Below the pieces are notes generated by a model. It made no database searches, was not told the DNA's origin, and was given only the letters and a program-made list of their open reading frames with translations. A stretch of 64,000 nucleotides of DNA. Origin: an uncultured bacterium. Lineage in GTDB: Bacteria > Verrucomicrobiota > Lentisphaeria > Victivallales > UBA1829. Numbering within the stretch: position 1 is the stretch's first letter; the number at the start of each line of letters is the position of its first letter. Location of the stretch: positions 62,001-126,000 of the forward strand of contig CASFTV010000003.1 in NCBI GenBank assembly GCA_949297765.1, written 5' to 3'. Below, piece after piece: positions 52,201 to 59,875 of this stretch. The position numbers and the translations under genes were made by a program.

Positions 52201-53793
52201 CGGGTCCGGCATTCCACTCCCGGCGTGACGCTGATCTCTCCGCCGCCGCATCACGACATCTATTCGATTGAGGATCTTCCTCAGCTGATCTTCGATCTCC
52301 GCAATTCGAATCCGAATGCGCGAGTTTCGGTGAAACTGGTTTCGGAGCTCGGGGTCGGGACGGTTGCGGCGGGTGTCGCGAAGGGCCATGCCGACGTCGT
52401 TCTCATCAGCGGTCACGACGGCGGAACCGGGGCAAGTCCTCTTTCGAGCATCAAGCATGCGGGCCTTCCGTGGGAGATCGGACTGGCGGAAACGCAGCAG
52501 ACGCTGCGCCTCAACAAGCTCCGCGACGGAATCCGCGTTCAGGTGGACGGCCAGCTCAAAACCGGACGGGATGTTGTCATCGGCGCTCTCCTCGGCGCGG
52601 AGGAGTTCGGTTTTGCGACCACCGTTCTTGTCTCGATGGGCTGCCTGATGATGCGCAAATGCCACGACAACACCTGTCCGGTCGGCATTGCGACGCAGGA
52701 CCCGGAACTGCGCAAGCTCTTCCGCGGAAAACCGGAACACGTCAAAAATTTTCTTCTGTTCATTGCGGAAGAGGCGCGCGAAGTGCTTGCGAAACTCGGT
52801 CTGCGCTCCATTGACGAGGCGGTCGGACGCTCCGATCTTCTCGACACGGAGGAGGCGCTCAAATTCTGGAAGACCCGGAATCTGGATTTCAGCCGGATCT
52901 TTGCTTCGGTGGCGCCGGAGGACCTGCCGCGCAAATCCTCCCGCAGACAGGAAAAGCCGGTCGCGTTTGATGAAGAGAACATCATTCCCTTCGTGAAAAA
53001 TTCTCTGGAGAAGGGGGAAAAGAGTTCTCTTCAGCATCGGCTCAGCAACCGCGACCGGAGCGTCGGGACCCGTCTGAGTTATTACCTTGCCTCCCGCTAC
53101 GGACACAAGGGACTTCCGGAAGATACGATCCGGATTGAGTTCAGCGGCTGTGCCGGACAGAGTTTCGGCGCATTCCTCGCCGCGGGAGTCACGCTGATCC
53201 TGAACGGAGAGGCGAACGATTATGTGGGCAAGGGGCTTTCCGGCGGAAAGATCGTTGTCCGGCCGCCGTCCGACAGTCATTTTGCGCCGGAGGAGAGCAT
53301 CATTGTCGGCAACGTGGTCGGCTATGGCGCCACGTCGGGCAAACTGTTCGTCAACGGGCTTGCGGGAGAGCGGTTCGCGATCCGCAACAGCGGGATGACC
53401 GCCGTGGCGGAGGGGACCGGCGACCACACCTGCGAATATATGACCGGCGGCGTGGCGGTGATCCTCGGCAGAACCGGAATGAACTTCGGCGCGGGGATGA
53501 CCGGAGGGATCGCCTATGTCCTCGACGAAAGCGGCGATTTCGATCTCCGCTGCAATCTTGACACCGTGGATCTGGAATCCGTCCCGAAAGGTTCCGAGGA
53601 CGAGGATCTTCTGCTCTCGCTGATAAAAGAGCACGAGGCCGCCACCGGAAGTCCGAAAGCGGGACGCATTCTGAAAAACTGGGAGGACATGCTGCCGAAA
53701 TTCGTGAAAGTCTTCCCTGTCGAATACCGCCGCGCGCTCGGCAAAATGCGCAGGGACGATGCGGAAATCACCCGGATCGCACACAGCAATTGA
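49273..53793 (+). CDS. gltB: glutamate synthase large subunit
   Basis: GltB turns glutamine plus 2-oxoglutarate into two glutamates. The 1506 residues match the family. The N-terminal glutaminase has its nucleophile at Cys28 (EHDACGVGLIADL), so a 27-residue propeptide must be removed. The FMN-binding synthase domain contains GEGGEDPARYG, AKPGEGGQLPGHKV and GHDGGTGASPLSS. The 3Fe-4S cysteines follow the spacing C-x5-C-x4-C in CLMMRKCHDNTCPVG (about 1123-1134). The C-terminal right-handed beta-helix is seen as repeated G-x-x-x-G strands (GYGATSGKLFVNG). gltD begins 22 bases after the stop. Confidence 0.98.
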   Translation: MVQQNFHGRPDLSRNPGLYDPGQEHDACGVGLIADLDNRRSHRIVEMGMEALRRLTHRGATGYDPETGDGAGILLQIPDELYRSEPHLKALLPPPGAYALAMLFLPADAEELKTAIRLFEDSCREEKLPLLAWRDVPVDPEKIGKAAAATMPLIRQAFVGNGGKTERAEFERSLYIARKIFEKKCAELEFNGGRPYVVSFSSRSVVYKGLLLAHQISGFYPDLADERCRSALAVVHQRYSTNTFPTWPLAHPFRYLAHNGEINTIRGNLNHMKAREPMLESPLFGDKIKHLIPVIPAGQSDSASLDNALELLVEGGRSLPHAMLMLVPQAWGRDYHIGRDVRGFFEYHSAIMEPWDGPAAIAFSDGVNAGAMLDRSGLRPARYTISADRTFVLASETGVLDIAPGAVLEHGRLGPGQMIYLDLENRRVRYDAEIKAQVARLQPYRRWVQENRITINGFLDQATPAEIGADLSFRQKLFGYTREDLDILITAMARDGQEPVGSMGNDAALAVLSEKPQSLFNYFKQLFAQVTNPPIDPIREASVMTLMTYIGNHANILSESPKHAHLVKMQQPILTGEDLSRLRALNLPDFRTETIRIIYSQEEGLAAALERICSAAETAVREGRNVVILSDRGPADGESPVPSLLATAAVNARLLAAGIRSGAGIILETGEAREVMHFALLLGYGATAINPYLALESVSDLVREGKVRTDPATAAGNYIHAVCKGLRKIMSKQGISTLRSFRSAQLFEAVGLSRELVAAFFSGTASRIGGIGLAEIEREVALRIEAARSASAVLPSGGQYRYRKDGESHLWTPETISLLQQAVRNGDYGKFKEYTKLINEREHGICTLRGLFRFKERTPIPLEEVESASEIVKRFVTGAMSYGSISPEAHTTIARAMNELGGMSNSGEGGEDPARYGTKPGEVSLCSAIKQVASGRFGVTAEYLANAKELQIKIAQGAKPGEGGQLPGHKVNELVARVRHSTPGVTLISPPPHHDIYSIEDLPQLIFDLRNSNPNARVSVKLVSELGVGTVAAGVAKGHADVVLISGHDGGTGASPLSSIKHAGLPWEIGLAETQQTLRLNKLRDGIRVQVDGQLKTGRDVVIGALLGAEEFGFATTVLVSMGCLMMRKCHDNTCPVGIATQDPELRKLFRGKPEHVKNFLLFIAEEAREVLAKLGLRSIDEAVGRSDLLDTEEALKFWKTRNLDFSRIFASVAPEDLPRKSSRRQEKPVAFDEENIIPFVKNSLEKGEKSSLQHRLSNRDRSVGTRLSYYLASRYGHKGLPEDTIRIEFSGCAGQSFGAFLAAGVTLILNGEANDYVGKGLSGGKIVVRPPSDSHFAPEESIIVGNVVGYGATSGKLFVNGLAGERFAIRNSGMTAVAEGTGDHTCEYMTGGVAVILGRTGMNFGAGMTGGIAYVLDESGDFDLRCNLDTVDLESVPKGSEDEDLLLSLIKEHEAATGSPKAGRILKNWEDMLPKFVKVFPVEYRRALGKMRRDDAEITRIAHSN

Positions 53794-53815
53794 TGAGGGA
53801 AGGAGGCGATTGACG

Positions 53816-55252
53816 ATGGGAAAAAATCTGAAACGCGCATTTCTGGATCTGGAACGCCGGGAGCACAGCTACCGCCCGCTCGAAGAACGGATTCATGACT
53901 TCAAGGAAGTGGAGGTTCCGCCTTCGCCGGAGATTCTCCGGCAGCAGGCAGAACGGTGTATGGACTGCGGCATTCCGTTCTGTCATGGAACGGGCTGTCC
54001 GCTCGGCAACCAGATTCCGGAGTTCAACGAAGCGGTTGCGAACGGACGGATGGAGGAGGCGTGGAACCTGCTGTCTTCGACCAGCTGTTTTCCGGAGTTC
54101 ACGTCGCGGATCTGTCCGGCTCTCTGCGAAGGCTCCTGCACCTGCGGACTCGACTTCGAGCCGGTGACCGTCCGGCAGATTGAACGCTATATTGTGGACC
54201 GGGCATTTGCCGACGGTCTTGTGAAGCCCCGCCCGGTAACACGGCGGACAGGGAAAACGGTCGCGGTGGTCGGAGCGGGTCCGGCGGGACTGGCCGCGGC
54301 AGCTCTGCTGAATCAGGCAGGCCATCTCGTCACGGTGTATGAACGGGATCTCCGTCCGGGCGGACTGCTCCGCTACGGAATTCCGGATTTCAAACTTGAC
54401 AAGTCCATCATCGACCGGCGGATCGCTCTGCTGGAGGCCGAAGGAGTGAAATTTGAAACCGGCGTAAACATCGGAGTCGATATTTCGGGAGCGTTTCTCA
54501 AACGGAAATTTGATGCGGTCATTCTGGCGACCGGCACCCGTCAGCCGCGCGATCTCCGGATTCCGGGACGCGAACTCGACGGAATTCTGCCCGCGACCGT
54601 CTTTCTCTCGGAACAGAACCGTCTGGTCTCCGGAGAGCATACGGGAGATCATCCGTATTCCGCAAGAGGGAAACGCGTTCTCGTAATCGGCGGAGGAGAT
54701 ACCGGCTCCGACTGCGTCGGGACCTCCATCCGTCAGGGAGCGGCGTCGGTCGTTCAGATTGAGATCATGCCCTCTCCTCCGGAAAAGCGTTCTCCGTCCA
54801 CTCCGTGGCCTCTCTGGCCATATCTGCTCCGCACCTCGTCCAGCCACATGGAGGGGTGTGAACGGAAGTGGAATATCGCAACAAAGGCCTTTCTGGGAAA
54901 GGATGGAAAGGTTGCCGGCGTCCGCTGCGTCCGGACGGAATGGGAGTTTTCTCCCGAAGGCCGTCCGCTCAAATTCTCTGAAAAAGGAGAAGTGTTTGAA
55001 CTGGAAGCCGATCTGGTCCTCCTGGCAATGGGATTCACCGGAATTCCGGAGTCGGAAACGTATCCGGAGCAGTTCGGCCTTGAGCGGGAACGGGGACGGA
55101 TAAAAGCATCGCCCGGAGGAATCACATCCGAAAAAGGCGTTTTCGCCGCGGGAGATGTTCTGTCGGGTCCCTCTCTGGTCGTCCGCGCAATCGCCTCCGG
55201 ACGGCAGACCGCCGAGGCTGTCCATGCCTATCTGATGAAGATGATGGGATGA
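53816..55252 (+). CDS. gltD: glutamate synthase small subunit
   Basis: The FAD- and Fe-S-containing subunit that brings electrons from NAD(P)H to GltB. The 478 residues include N-terminal cysteines for the 4Fe-4S clusters (CMDCGIPFCHGTGCPLG, near 46-62, and the CPALCEGSCTCG segment), the FAD loop GAGPAGLAAA, and the NADPH loop GGGDTGSDC. AAGGAGG lies 9 bases before the ATG. A strong terminator follows about 50 bases after the stop. Confidence 0.97.
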   Translation: MGKNLKRAFLDLERREHSYRPLEERIHDFKEVEVPPSPEILRQQAERCMDCGIPFCHGTGCPLGNQIPEFNEAVANGRMEEAWNLLSSTSCFPEFTSRICPALCEGSCTCGLDFEPVTVRQIERYIVDRAFADGLVKPRPVTRRTGKTVAVVGAGPAGLAAAALLNQAGHLVTVYERDLRPGGLLRYGIPDFKLDKSIIDRRIALLEAEGVKFETGVNIGVDISGAFLKRKFDAVILATGTRQPRDLRIPGRELDGILPATVFLSEQNRLVSGEHTGDHPYSARGKRVLVIGGGDTGSDCVGTSIRQGAASVVQIEIMPSPPEKRSPSTPWPLWPYLLRTSSSHMEGCERKWNIATKAFLGKDGKVAGVRCVRTEWEFSPEGRPLKFSEKGEVFELEADLVLLAMGFTGIPESETYPEQFGLERERGRIKASPGGITSEKGVFAAGDVLSGPSLVVRAIASGRQTAEAVHAYLMKMMG

Positions 55253-55273
55253 GGATGGATTCATATCTCTATA

Positions 55274-55300
55274 ATGGGATGAAGATGGGATGAAGATGGA
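55274..55300 (+). repeat. short tandem repeat after gltD
   Basis: Two exact copies of the 11-mer ATGGGATGAAG (55274-55295) followed by partial ATGG units. The 3' end of gltD has similar ATGATGGGATGAGG text, so slippage duplication is likely. Confidence 0.7.
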
Positions 55301-55303
55301 TGG

Positions 55304-55369
55304 ACCCGGAGGAGTTTGCTAGTCCGTTGCTCACCGACTTCTCCACAGACTCCTCCGGGTTTGTTTTTC
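55304..55369 (+). terminator. intrinsic terminator of gltB-gltD
   Basis: A perfect 12-bp stem (ACCCGGAGGAGT / ACTCCTCCGGGT) with a 33-base loop, followed by TTGTTTTT. Confidence 0.88.
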
Positions 55370-55384
55370 TCTGCGGCTGCTGGG

Positions 55385-55530
55385 AGGTTTCGTGCTCCGC
55401 ACGACCAGCGTTTCGCCGCTGGACCGCGACAAGGGCAGCGGCCCTTGACCCGGAAAACCGCATCCGCAGTTTTCCGCTCCGGAATAAAAAACTGCCGGCT
55501 CGAATCCGAAAATTCAAAACCGGCAGAAAA
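55385..55530. repeat. gene-free array of perfect hairpins, possible ncRNA or dispersed intergenic repeat
   Basis: Five further perfect stems follow the gltD terminator in tandem: TCGTGC/GCACGA (55390-55404), CCAGCG/CGCTGG (55405-55422), CAAGGGC/GCCCTTG (55430-55447), CGGAAAAC/GTTTTCCG (55451-55476) and CTGCCGG/CCGGCAG (55492-55526). The gap 55253-55643 holds no convincing gene on either strand. The element may be a structured RNA or a copy of a dispersed palindromic repeat. Confidence 0.6.
55485..55526 (-). terminator. terminator of the PH/SHOCT gene
   Basis: The last stem of the hairpin array (CTGCCGG/CCGGCAG), read on the minus strand, is followed by TTTTTTA, about 120 bases after the PH/SHOCT gene stops. 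Confidence 0.65.
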
Positions 55531-55643
55531 AAAGGGTCGTTTTCTTTTTGCTTGAGTTCAGCACCCAAGCGGGATAAAGGTAATATAGCGGAGGTTTTCT
55601 GAATTTCAAGAGGGAATCTCAAAAAAATGGGAAAATTCCGGTT

Positions 55644-56276
55644 TCAGAGGCGGGAAAGGATGGCCTGGCGTTTGGCTTCGAACTCTCCCTGAGTGATCAG
55701 ACCGGCATCCAGCATTTCCTTGAGCTGTTTCAAGACAGCGACGCAATCGTCGCCCGCCGGAGCGGATTCCGGAGCGGCGGGTGTGCTGATGACAACGCCT
55801 CCGGCAGCGGCTCTTGTTTCTTCGATTGAGCGCTGACGCCGTTCTTCGGCGGTGCGTTCCTCCTGTTCCTGAAGGATGGCGTATGCGCGGGAAGCGGGAT
55901 CTTTCAGGAGCCAGTCCATGACTTTGTCGCCCTTCGTGGTCTGGAGGGAAATGGTTGCACGGAAGATTCCGAGCCGCAGCTGGGCGTCGGAGAGTTCCCG
56001 CCAGATGACGTCCCAGAGTTCAATGGTTCCGAAAATTCCCTGATGCACCAGAATGATCCGCCGGTTGGTCAGGACGAGTGCATCCGGAAAAATGTTGAAA
56101 AAGAGTTTTTTCTGCAGAGCGATATATTCGATTTTCTCGTTGCTGGTCAGCATCTTGGAGATTTTGCTGTAGGTGCGGCGCAAGGCGGGGCCGTTCTGAT
56201 TGTCGAGAGTCAGCCGTTCAATGAATTCGTTGATTTTGTCTTCAAAGAGTTCCGTTCTGCTTTCCGGATTGTTCAT
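55644..56276 (-). CDS. bacterial PH-domain protein with C-terminal SHOCT motif
   Basis: A 210-residue soluble protein. The N-terminal helical part (about 1-50) precedes a bacterial PH-like domain (about 50-125; IEYIALQKKLFFNIFPDALVL, then TNRRIILVHQGIFG). The Ala-rich linker (about 150-170) leads to a SHOCT motif at the C-terminus (LKQLKEMLDAGLITQGEFEAKRQAILSRL; key part LDAGLITQGEFEAKR). Such proteins are widespread and of unknown function, thought to sense or bind membranes or peptides. The start codon is followed by a normal codon pattern; promoter not clear. Confidence 0.82.
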   Translation of the reverse strand: MNNPESRTELFEDKINEFIERLTLDNQNGPALRRTYSKISKMLTSNEKIEYIALQKKLFFNIFPDALVLTNRRIILVHQGIFGTIELWDVIWRELSDAQLRLGIFRATISLQTTKGDKVMDWLLKDPASRAYAILQEQEERTAEERRQRSIEETRAAAGGVVISTPAAPESAPAGDDCVAVLKQLKEMLDAGLITQGEFEAKRQAILSRL

Positions 56277-56400
56277 TTTCCCCTCCTGGTAAAATTCTGT
56301 TTGTTGGAAATGGATTGCTTTTGCCGGGAAATATAATGATTCCAGTTTCTTATTTCAAGTCTTCGTTCCGTCTTTCCGGATTTTTCTCCGGAGCAGAAGC

Positions 56401-56443
56401 GTGTGACACGCAAGGGAGCCAATTTTGCGCCAAAGTGTCACAC
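56401..56443. promoter_or_regulatory. 9-bp inverted repeat upstream of fmdB-htpG-dnaJ
   Basis: GTGTGACAC (56401-56409) and GTGTCACAC (56435-56443) form a perfect inverted repeat with a 25-base interval. Each arm is itself nearly palindromic. It lies 115 bases before the fmdB ATG in the 282-base gap 56277-56558. It is not the HrcA CIRCE element and has no T-tract. No convincing promoter hexamers could be fixed in this gap. Confidence 0.5.
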
Positions 56444-56558
56444 CTGCCCGCCGTTTGCACCGGCTCCGCGAGTTCGGAAAGCGATTGGCATATATGTTGC
56501 TTGTATTGGTGGGATAAAACTTGTTTCAAAACATTTTTAATAGAGGAGATCAGCCGAA

Positions 56559-56783
56559 ATGCCAACGTATGATTATGTCTGCACAAGCTGCGGATATCAG
56601 TTCGAGAAATTTCAGAAGATGACGGAGGAGCATTTGAAAAACTGTCCGAAATGCCGGAAGGATGCGCTGAAACGCAAGATCGGGCGCGGAGCCGCGGTGA
56701 TCTTCAAAGGCCCCGGATTCTACTGCAACGACTATCACTCCTCCACGCACGACGCCCCGAAGGCGAAGGCGGAAGCTCATTAA
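56559..56783 (+). CDS. FmdB-family zinc ribbon protein
   Basis: A 74-residue protein. The N-terminal MPTYDYVCTSCGYQFE and the CPKC pair near residue 30 form the CxxC...CxxC zinc ribbon of the FmdB regulatory-protein family. A Lys/Ala-rich tail follows. The family is small, common and of uncertain function; some members affect expression of amidase or formamidase genes. GGAG lies before the ATG. It heads the operon with htpG and dnaJ. Confidence 0.93.
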   Translation: MPTYDYVCTSCGYQFEKFQKMTEEHLKNCPKCRKDALKRKIGRGAAVIFKGPGFYCNDYHSSTHDAPKAKAEAH

Positions 56784-56813
56784 TCCTGAACGACAGACAA
56801 GGAGACCCGGCGT

Positions 56814-58721
56814 ATGGAAAATCTGCGTTTTCAGACAGAAGTCCGAGAACTTCTGCACATGATGATTCATTCGGTTTATTCCAACAAGGAAATCTTTCTG
56901 CGGGAGCTGATTGCCAACGCGGCTGACGCGATTGACAAGGCGCGTTTTCTCTCTCTCACCAATCCCGAGGTTGCCCAGGACTGGGAGATCCGGATCACTC
57001 CGGATTCCGAGGCGGGAACACTCAGCATCTCCGACAACGGAATTGGCATGAGCCGGGAAGAGGTGATCGAAAATCTCGGCACCATCGCCCATTCCGGAAC
57101 CAAGGCATTTCTGGAGAATCTGGCGAAGAGTAAAAAAGAAGGGGAAGCGCAGGCGAATCCGGAGCTGATCGGTCAGTTCGGCGTAGGATTTTACGCGTCG
57201 TTCATGGTCGCGGACAAGGTGGTGGTCGACACGCTCAAGGCCGGCGAGAAGGAAGCGGTCCGCTGGGAGTCCAGCGGAGAGGAGGAGTTCACGCTCGGAC
57301 CCTCCGACCGGAAAACGCAGGGAACCACGGTCACGCTCCACCTCAAGGCGGATGAAAAACAGTATCTTGAGCAGTGGCGCATCTCTTCCATTGTCAAGAA
57401 ATACTCCGACTTCATCGAACATCCGGTCAAGATGCTGGAGACCCGCAAGGACAAGGACGGCAAAGAGACCACGGAAGACCGGACTCTGAATTCACAGAAG
57501 GCGATCTGGCTGCGTCCGGAATCCGAGGTCAAACCGGAAGAGTACGAGGCGTTCTACCAGCATCTGTCGGGCAACATGGGCAAACCGCTTGTCCGGATCA
57601 ATTTCAGTGCGGAGGGAACTTCCGAATTCAAGGCGCTGCTGTTCCTGCCGGAGCGGAAACCGTGGGGATTTGAGATGCCCGGAGCGAAGGCGCACAATCT
57701 GCATCTCTACATCCGGCGGGTGTTCATCACGGACGACTGCAAGGGACTGATTCCTGAATATCTCCGGTTTGTCAGCGGCGTGGTGGATTCCTCCGATCTT
57801 CCGCTGAACATCTCCCGGGAGACCCTGCAGGACAATCCGCAGATTGCGAAAATCAACAAGGCGCTGACCAAACGGGTTCTGGGCGAACTTTCCAAAATGC
57901 TCGAAAACGAGCGGGAGAAATACACGAATTTCTATCAGGAGTTCGGCCGCCAGATCAAGGAAGGCGCGCACGGCGATTATTCCAACCGGGAAAAACTCCA
58001 GAATCTTCTGATGTACGAGACGATGAACGGGAAACCGGGCGAACTGCATACGCTGAAGGAATATGTCACCGCGATGCCGTCGGAACAGAAGGAGATCTAC
58101 TACATCACCGGCGAGACCCGTGCGTTCCTGGAGAATTCGCCGCACATCGAAAGTTTCCGGAAAGCCGGATATGATGTTCTCTTCATGAGCGATCCGATCG
58201 ACGAATGGGTGCTTGAATCCATTCCCGAATTCGATGGCAAGAAACTGGTGTCGGTCTCGAAAGCCAAGCTCGACAATGAGTCGAAGGTGGCGAAGGAGCT
58301 GGAGGAGAACGCGAAAAAGGCCTCCGAGGAAAAAGGCGGAAAGGATCTGATCGGAAAACTCAAGGAGCTGCTGAAAGACAAGGTCAAGGATGTCAAATTC
58401 TCCGGAGTTCTCACAGAGAGCGCATCGCGTCTTTCCGGCGACGACTACGATCCGAGTCCGTACATGCAGCGCATCATGAAAGCGCTCGACAAAAATGCGC
58501 AGACCTTCAAGCGGATTCTGGAGCTGAATCCCGCCCATCCGCTGATCGAAGCGCTGACAAAACTCGTGGAGAAATCTCCGGACAATCCGAAACTCGGGGA
58601 ATTTGCGGAGATGCTCTACGATCAGGCGCTTCTTGCGGAAGGCAGTCCGATCGCCGATCCCGCGCTGTTTGCGAAGCGCGCGGCCGCCCTGATGACCCTC
58701 GGAGTTGAAAAAGAGATCTGA
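56814..58721 (+). CDS. htpG: Hsp90-family chaperone HtpG
   Basis: A 635-residue ATP-dependent chaperone. The GHKL ATPase domain (about 1-230) shows [16 protein letters not shown] with the catalytic Glu and Asn, [21 protein letters not shown] (key part SDNGIGM) and [14 protein letters not shown]. The middle domain holds [16 protein letters not shown] with the catalytic-loop Arg, and the C-terminal dimerisation domain ends at 635. Length equals that of E. coli HtpG (624) plus a few residues. dnaJ follows immediately, giving a chaperone operon. Confidence 0.98.
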   Translation: MENLRFQTEVRELLHMMIHSVYSNKEIFLRELIANAADAIDKARFLSLTNPEVAQDWEIRITPDSEAGTLSISDNGIGMSREEVIENLGTIAHSGTKAFLENLAKSKKEGEAQANPELIGQFGVGFYASFMVADKVVVDTLKAGEKEAVRWESSGEEEFTLGPSDRKTQGTTVTLHLKADEKQYLEQWRISSIVKKYSDFIEHPVKMLETRKDKDGKETTEDRTLNSQKAIWLRPESEVKPEEYEAFYQHLSGNMGKPLVRINFSAEGTSEFKALLFLPERKPWGFEMPGAKAHNLHLYIRRVFITDDCKGLIPEYLRFVSGVVDSSDLPLNISRETLQDNPQIAKINKALTKRVLGELSKMLENEREKYTNFYQEFGRQIKEGAHGDYSNREKLQNLLMYETMNGKPGELHTLKEYVTAMPSEQKEIYYITGETRAFLENSPHIESFRKAGYDVLFMSDPIDEWVLESIPEFDGKKLVSVSKAKLDNESKVAKELEENAKKASEEKGGKDLIGKLKELLKDKVKDVKFSGVLTESASRLSGDDYDPSPYMQRIMKALDKNAQTFKRILELNPAHPLIEALTKLVEKSPDNPKLGEFAEMLYDQALLAEGSPIADPALFAKRAAALMTLGVEKEI

Positions 58722-58722
58722 C

Positions 58723-59859
58723 ATGGCCGACTATTACGCAATCCTGGGGGTGGAACGGACCGCGGAGGAAATCGAGATCAAGCGTTCCTACCGGAAGCTG
58801 GCGATCAAATACCATCCGGACAAGAACCCGAACAATCCGGAGGCGGCGGAAAAATTCAAGGAAATTTCCCGCGCCTACGAGATTCTCGGCGATCCGGAGA
58901 AGCGCGAACTCTACGACCGGTACGGGGAAGACGCCTTCCGGAACGGCGGTGCGCCGGGCGGAGGAAATCCGTTCGACATCTTCAACAGCTTCTTCGGCGG
59001 CGGGGGAGATGATCCGTTCAGCAGCTTCTTCGGCGGCGGAAGACGCCGCTCCCCGAACGCCCCCCAGGACGGCAGCGATCTCCGCTACAATCTGGAAATT
59101 GATCTTGAGGATGCGGTGCTCGGCGCGGACCGGGATATCGAATTCACCCGTGAGGAGTCCTGCCAGACCTGCAAAGGTTCCGGCTGCGCGGAAGGATACC
59201 GGAAGCAGCCGTGCAGACGGTGCGGCGGAAGCGGTCAGATCGGTGTATCTCAGGGATTTTTCACGGTCATGCACACCTGCCCGGTCTGCAACGGAGAAGG
59301 TTCCATGCCGGAGAAGAAATGCTCCGCGTGCGGAGGAGCCGGGACAACGAGGATCCGGAGAAAAGTCCATCTGCGGATTCCGCCGGGCGTCGATACCGGG
59401 ACCCGCATGCGCGTCGCCGGAGAGGGCGAACCGGGACTCCGCGGTGGACGGAACGGAGATCTCTTTGTGGTTATCGAGGTCCGCGAACACGATCTTTTCC
59501 AGCGGGAGGGCGATCACATCCACTGCGAGATTCCCATTGATTTCGTCACGGCCGCGCTCGGCGGGAAAATGGATGTTCCCACCGTCACGGGAAAAGCGGA
59601 ACTGGAGATCCCCGCCGGATCCCAGACCGGAACAACGATCACCATGCAGGGGAAAGGAATGCCTTCTCTGCGCGGAGGCAAGCGCGGGAATCAGTATGTC
59701 ACGCTGTTTGTCGAGGTGCCGAAGACCCTTTCGCAGGAACAGAAAGATCTGCTCCAGCGCTATGCGGAGACGTTTACCGGAAAGAAGCAGAAGAACGAAG
59801 CGTATCCCAAGTATGCCTCGTTTCTCGACCACGCGAAAAAATTCCTCGGAATCGACTGA
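58723..59859 (+). CDS. dnaJ: chaperone DnaJ (Hsp40)
   Basis: A 378-residue type I J-protein that stimulates the DnaK ATPase. The J domain (1-70) contains HPD in [10 protein letters not shown] Gly/Phe-rich linker (about 75-115) follows. Four zinc repeats are present ([32 protein letters not shown]), then the C-terminal substrate-binding beta domains ([21 protein letters not shown]). The ATG lies one base after the htpG stop. dnaK and grpE are not in the window. Confidence 0.97.
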   Translation: MADYYAILGVERTAEEIEIKRSYRKLAIKYHPDKNPNNPEAAEKFKEISRAYEILGDPEKRELYDRYGEDAFRNGGAPGGGNPFDIFNSFFGGGGDDPFSSFFGGGRRRSPNAPQDGSDLRYNLEIDLEDAVLGADRDIEFTREESCQTCKGSGCAEGYRKQPCRRCGGSGQIGVSQGFFTVMHTCPVCNGEGSMPEKKCSACGGAGTTRIRRKVHLRIPPGVDTGTRMRVAGEGEPGLRGGRNGDLFVVIEVREHDLFQREGDHIHCEIPIDFVTAALGGKMDVPTVTGKAELEIPAGSQTGTTITMQGKGMPSLRGGKRGNQYVTLFVEVPKTLSQEQKDLLQRYAETFTGKKQKNEAYPKYASFLDHAKKFLGID

Positions 59860-59875
59860 CGCGCAGATCCGGAAT

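Noticed and set aside
49264-53784. A 1506-codon open frame on the minus strand opposite gltB
   Set aside because: It is the shadow of a GC-rich coding frame; it has no motif, no ribosome-binding site and mirrors gltB exactly.
55300-55602. A 100-codon open frame over the hairpin array
   Set aside because: It covers the gltD terminator and inverted repeats, has low-complexity sequence and no ribosome-binding site; the minus-strand frame is no better.
56385-56450. HrcA CIRCE element upstream of the chaperone operon
   Set aside because: The repeat is GTGTGACAC/GTGTCACAC with 25 bases between, unlike TTAGCACTC-N9-GAGTGCTAA.
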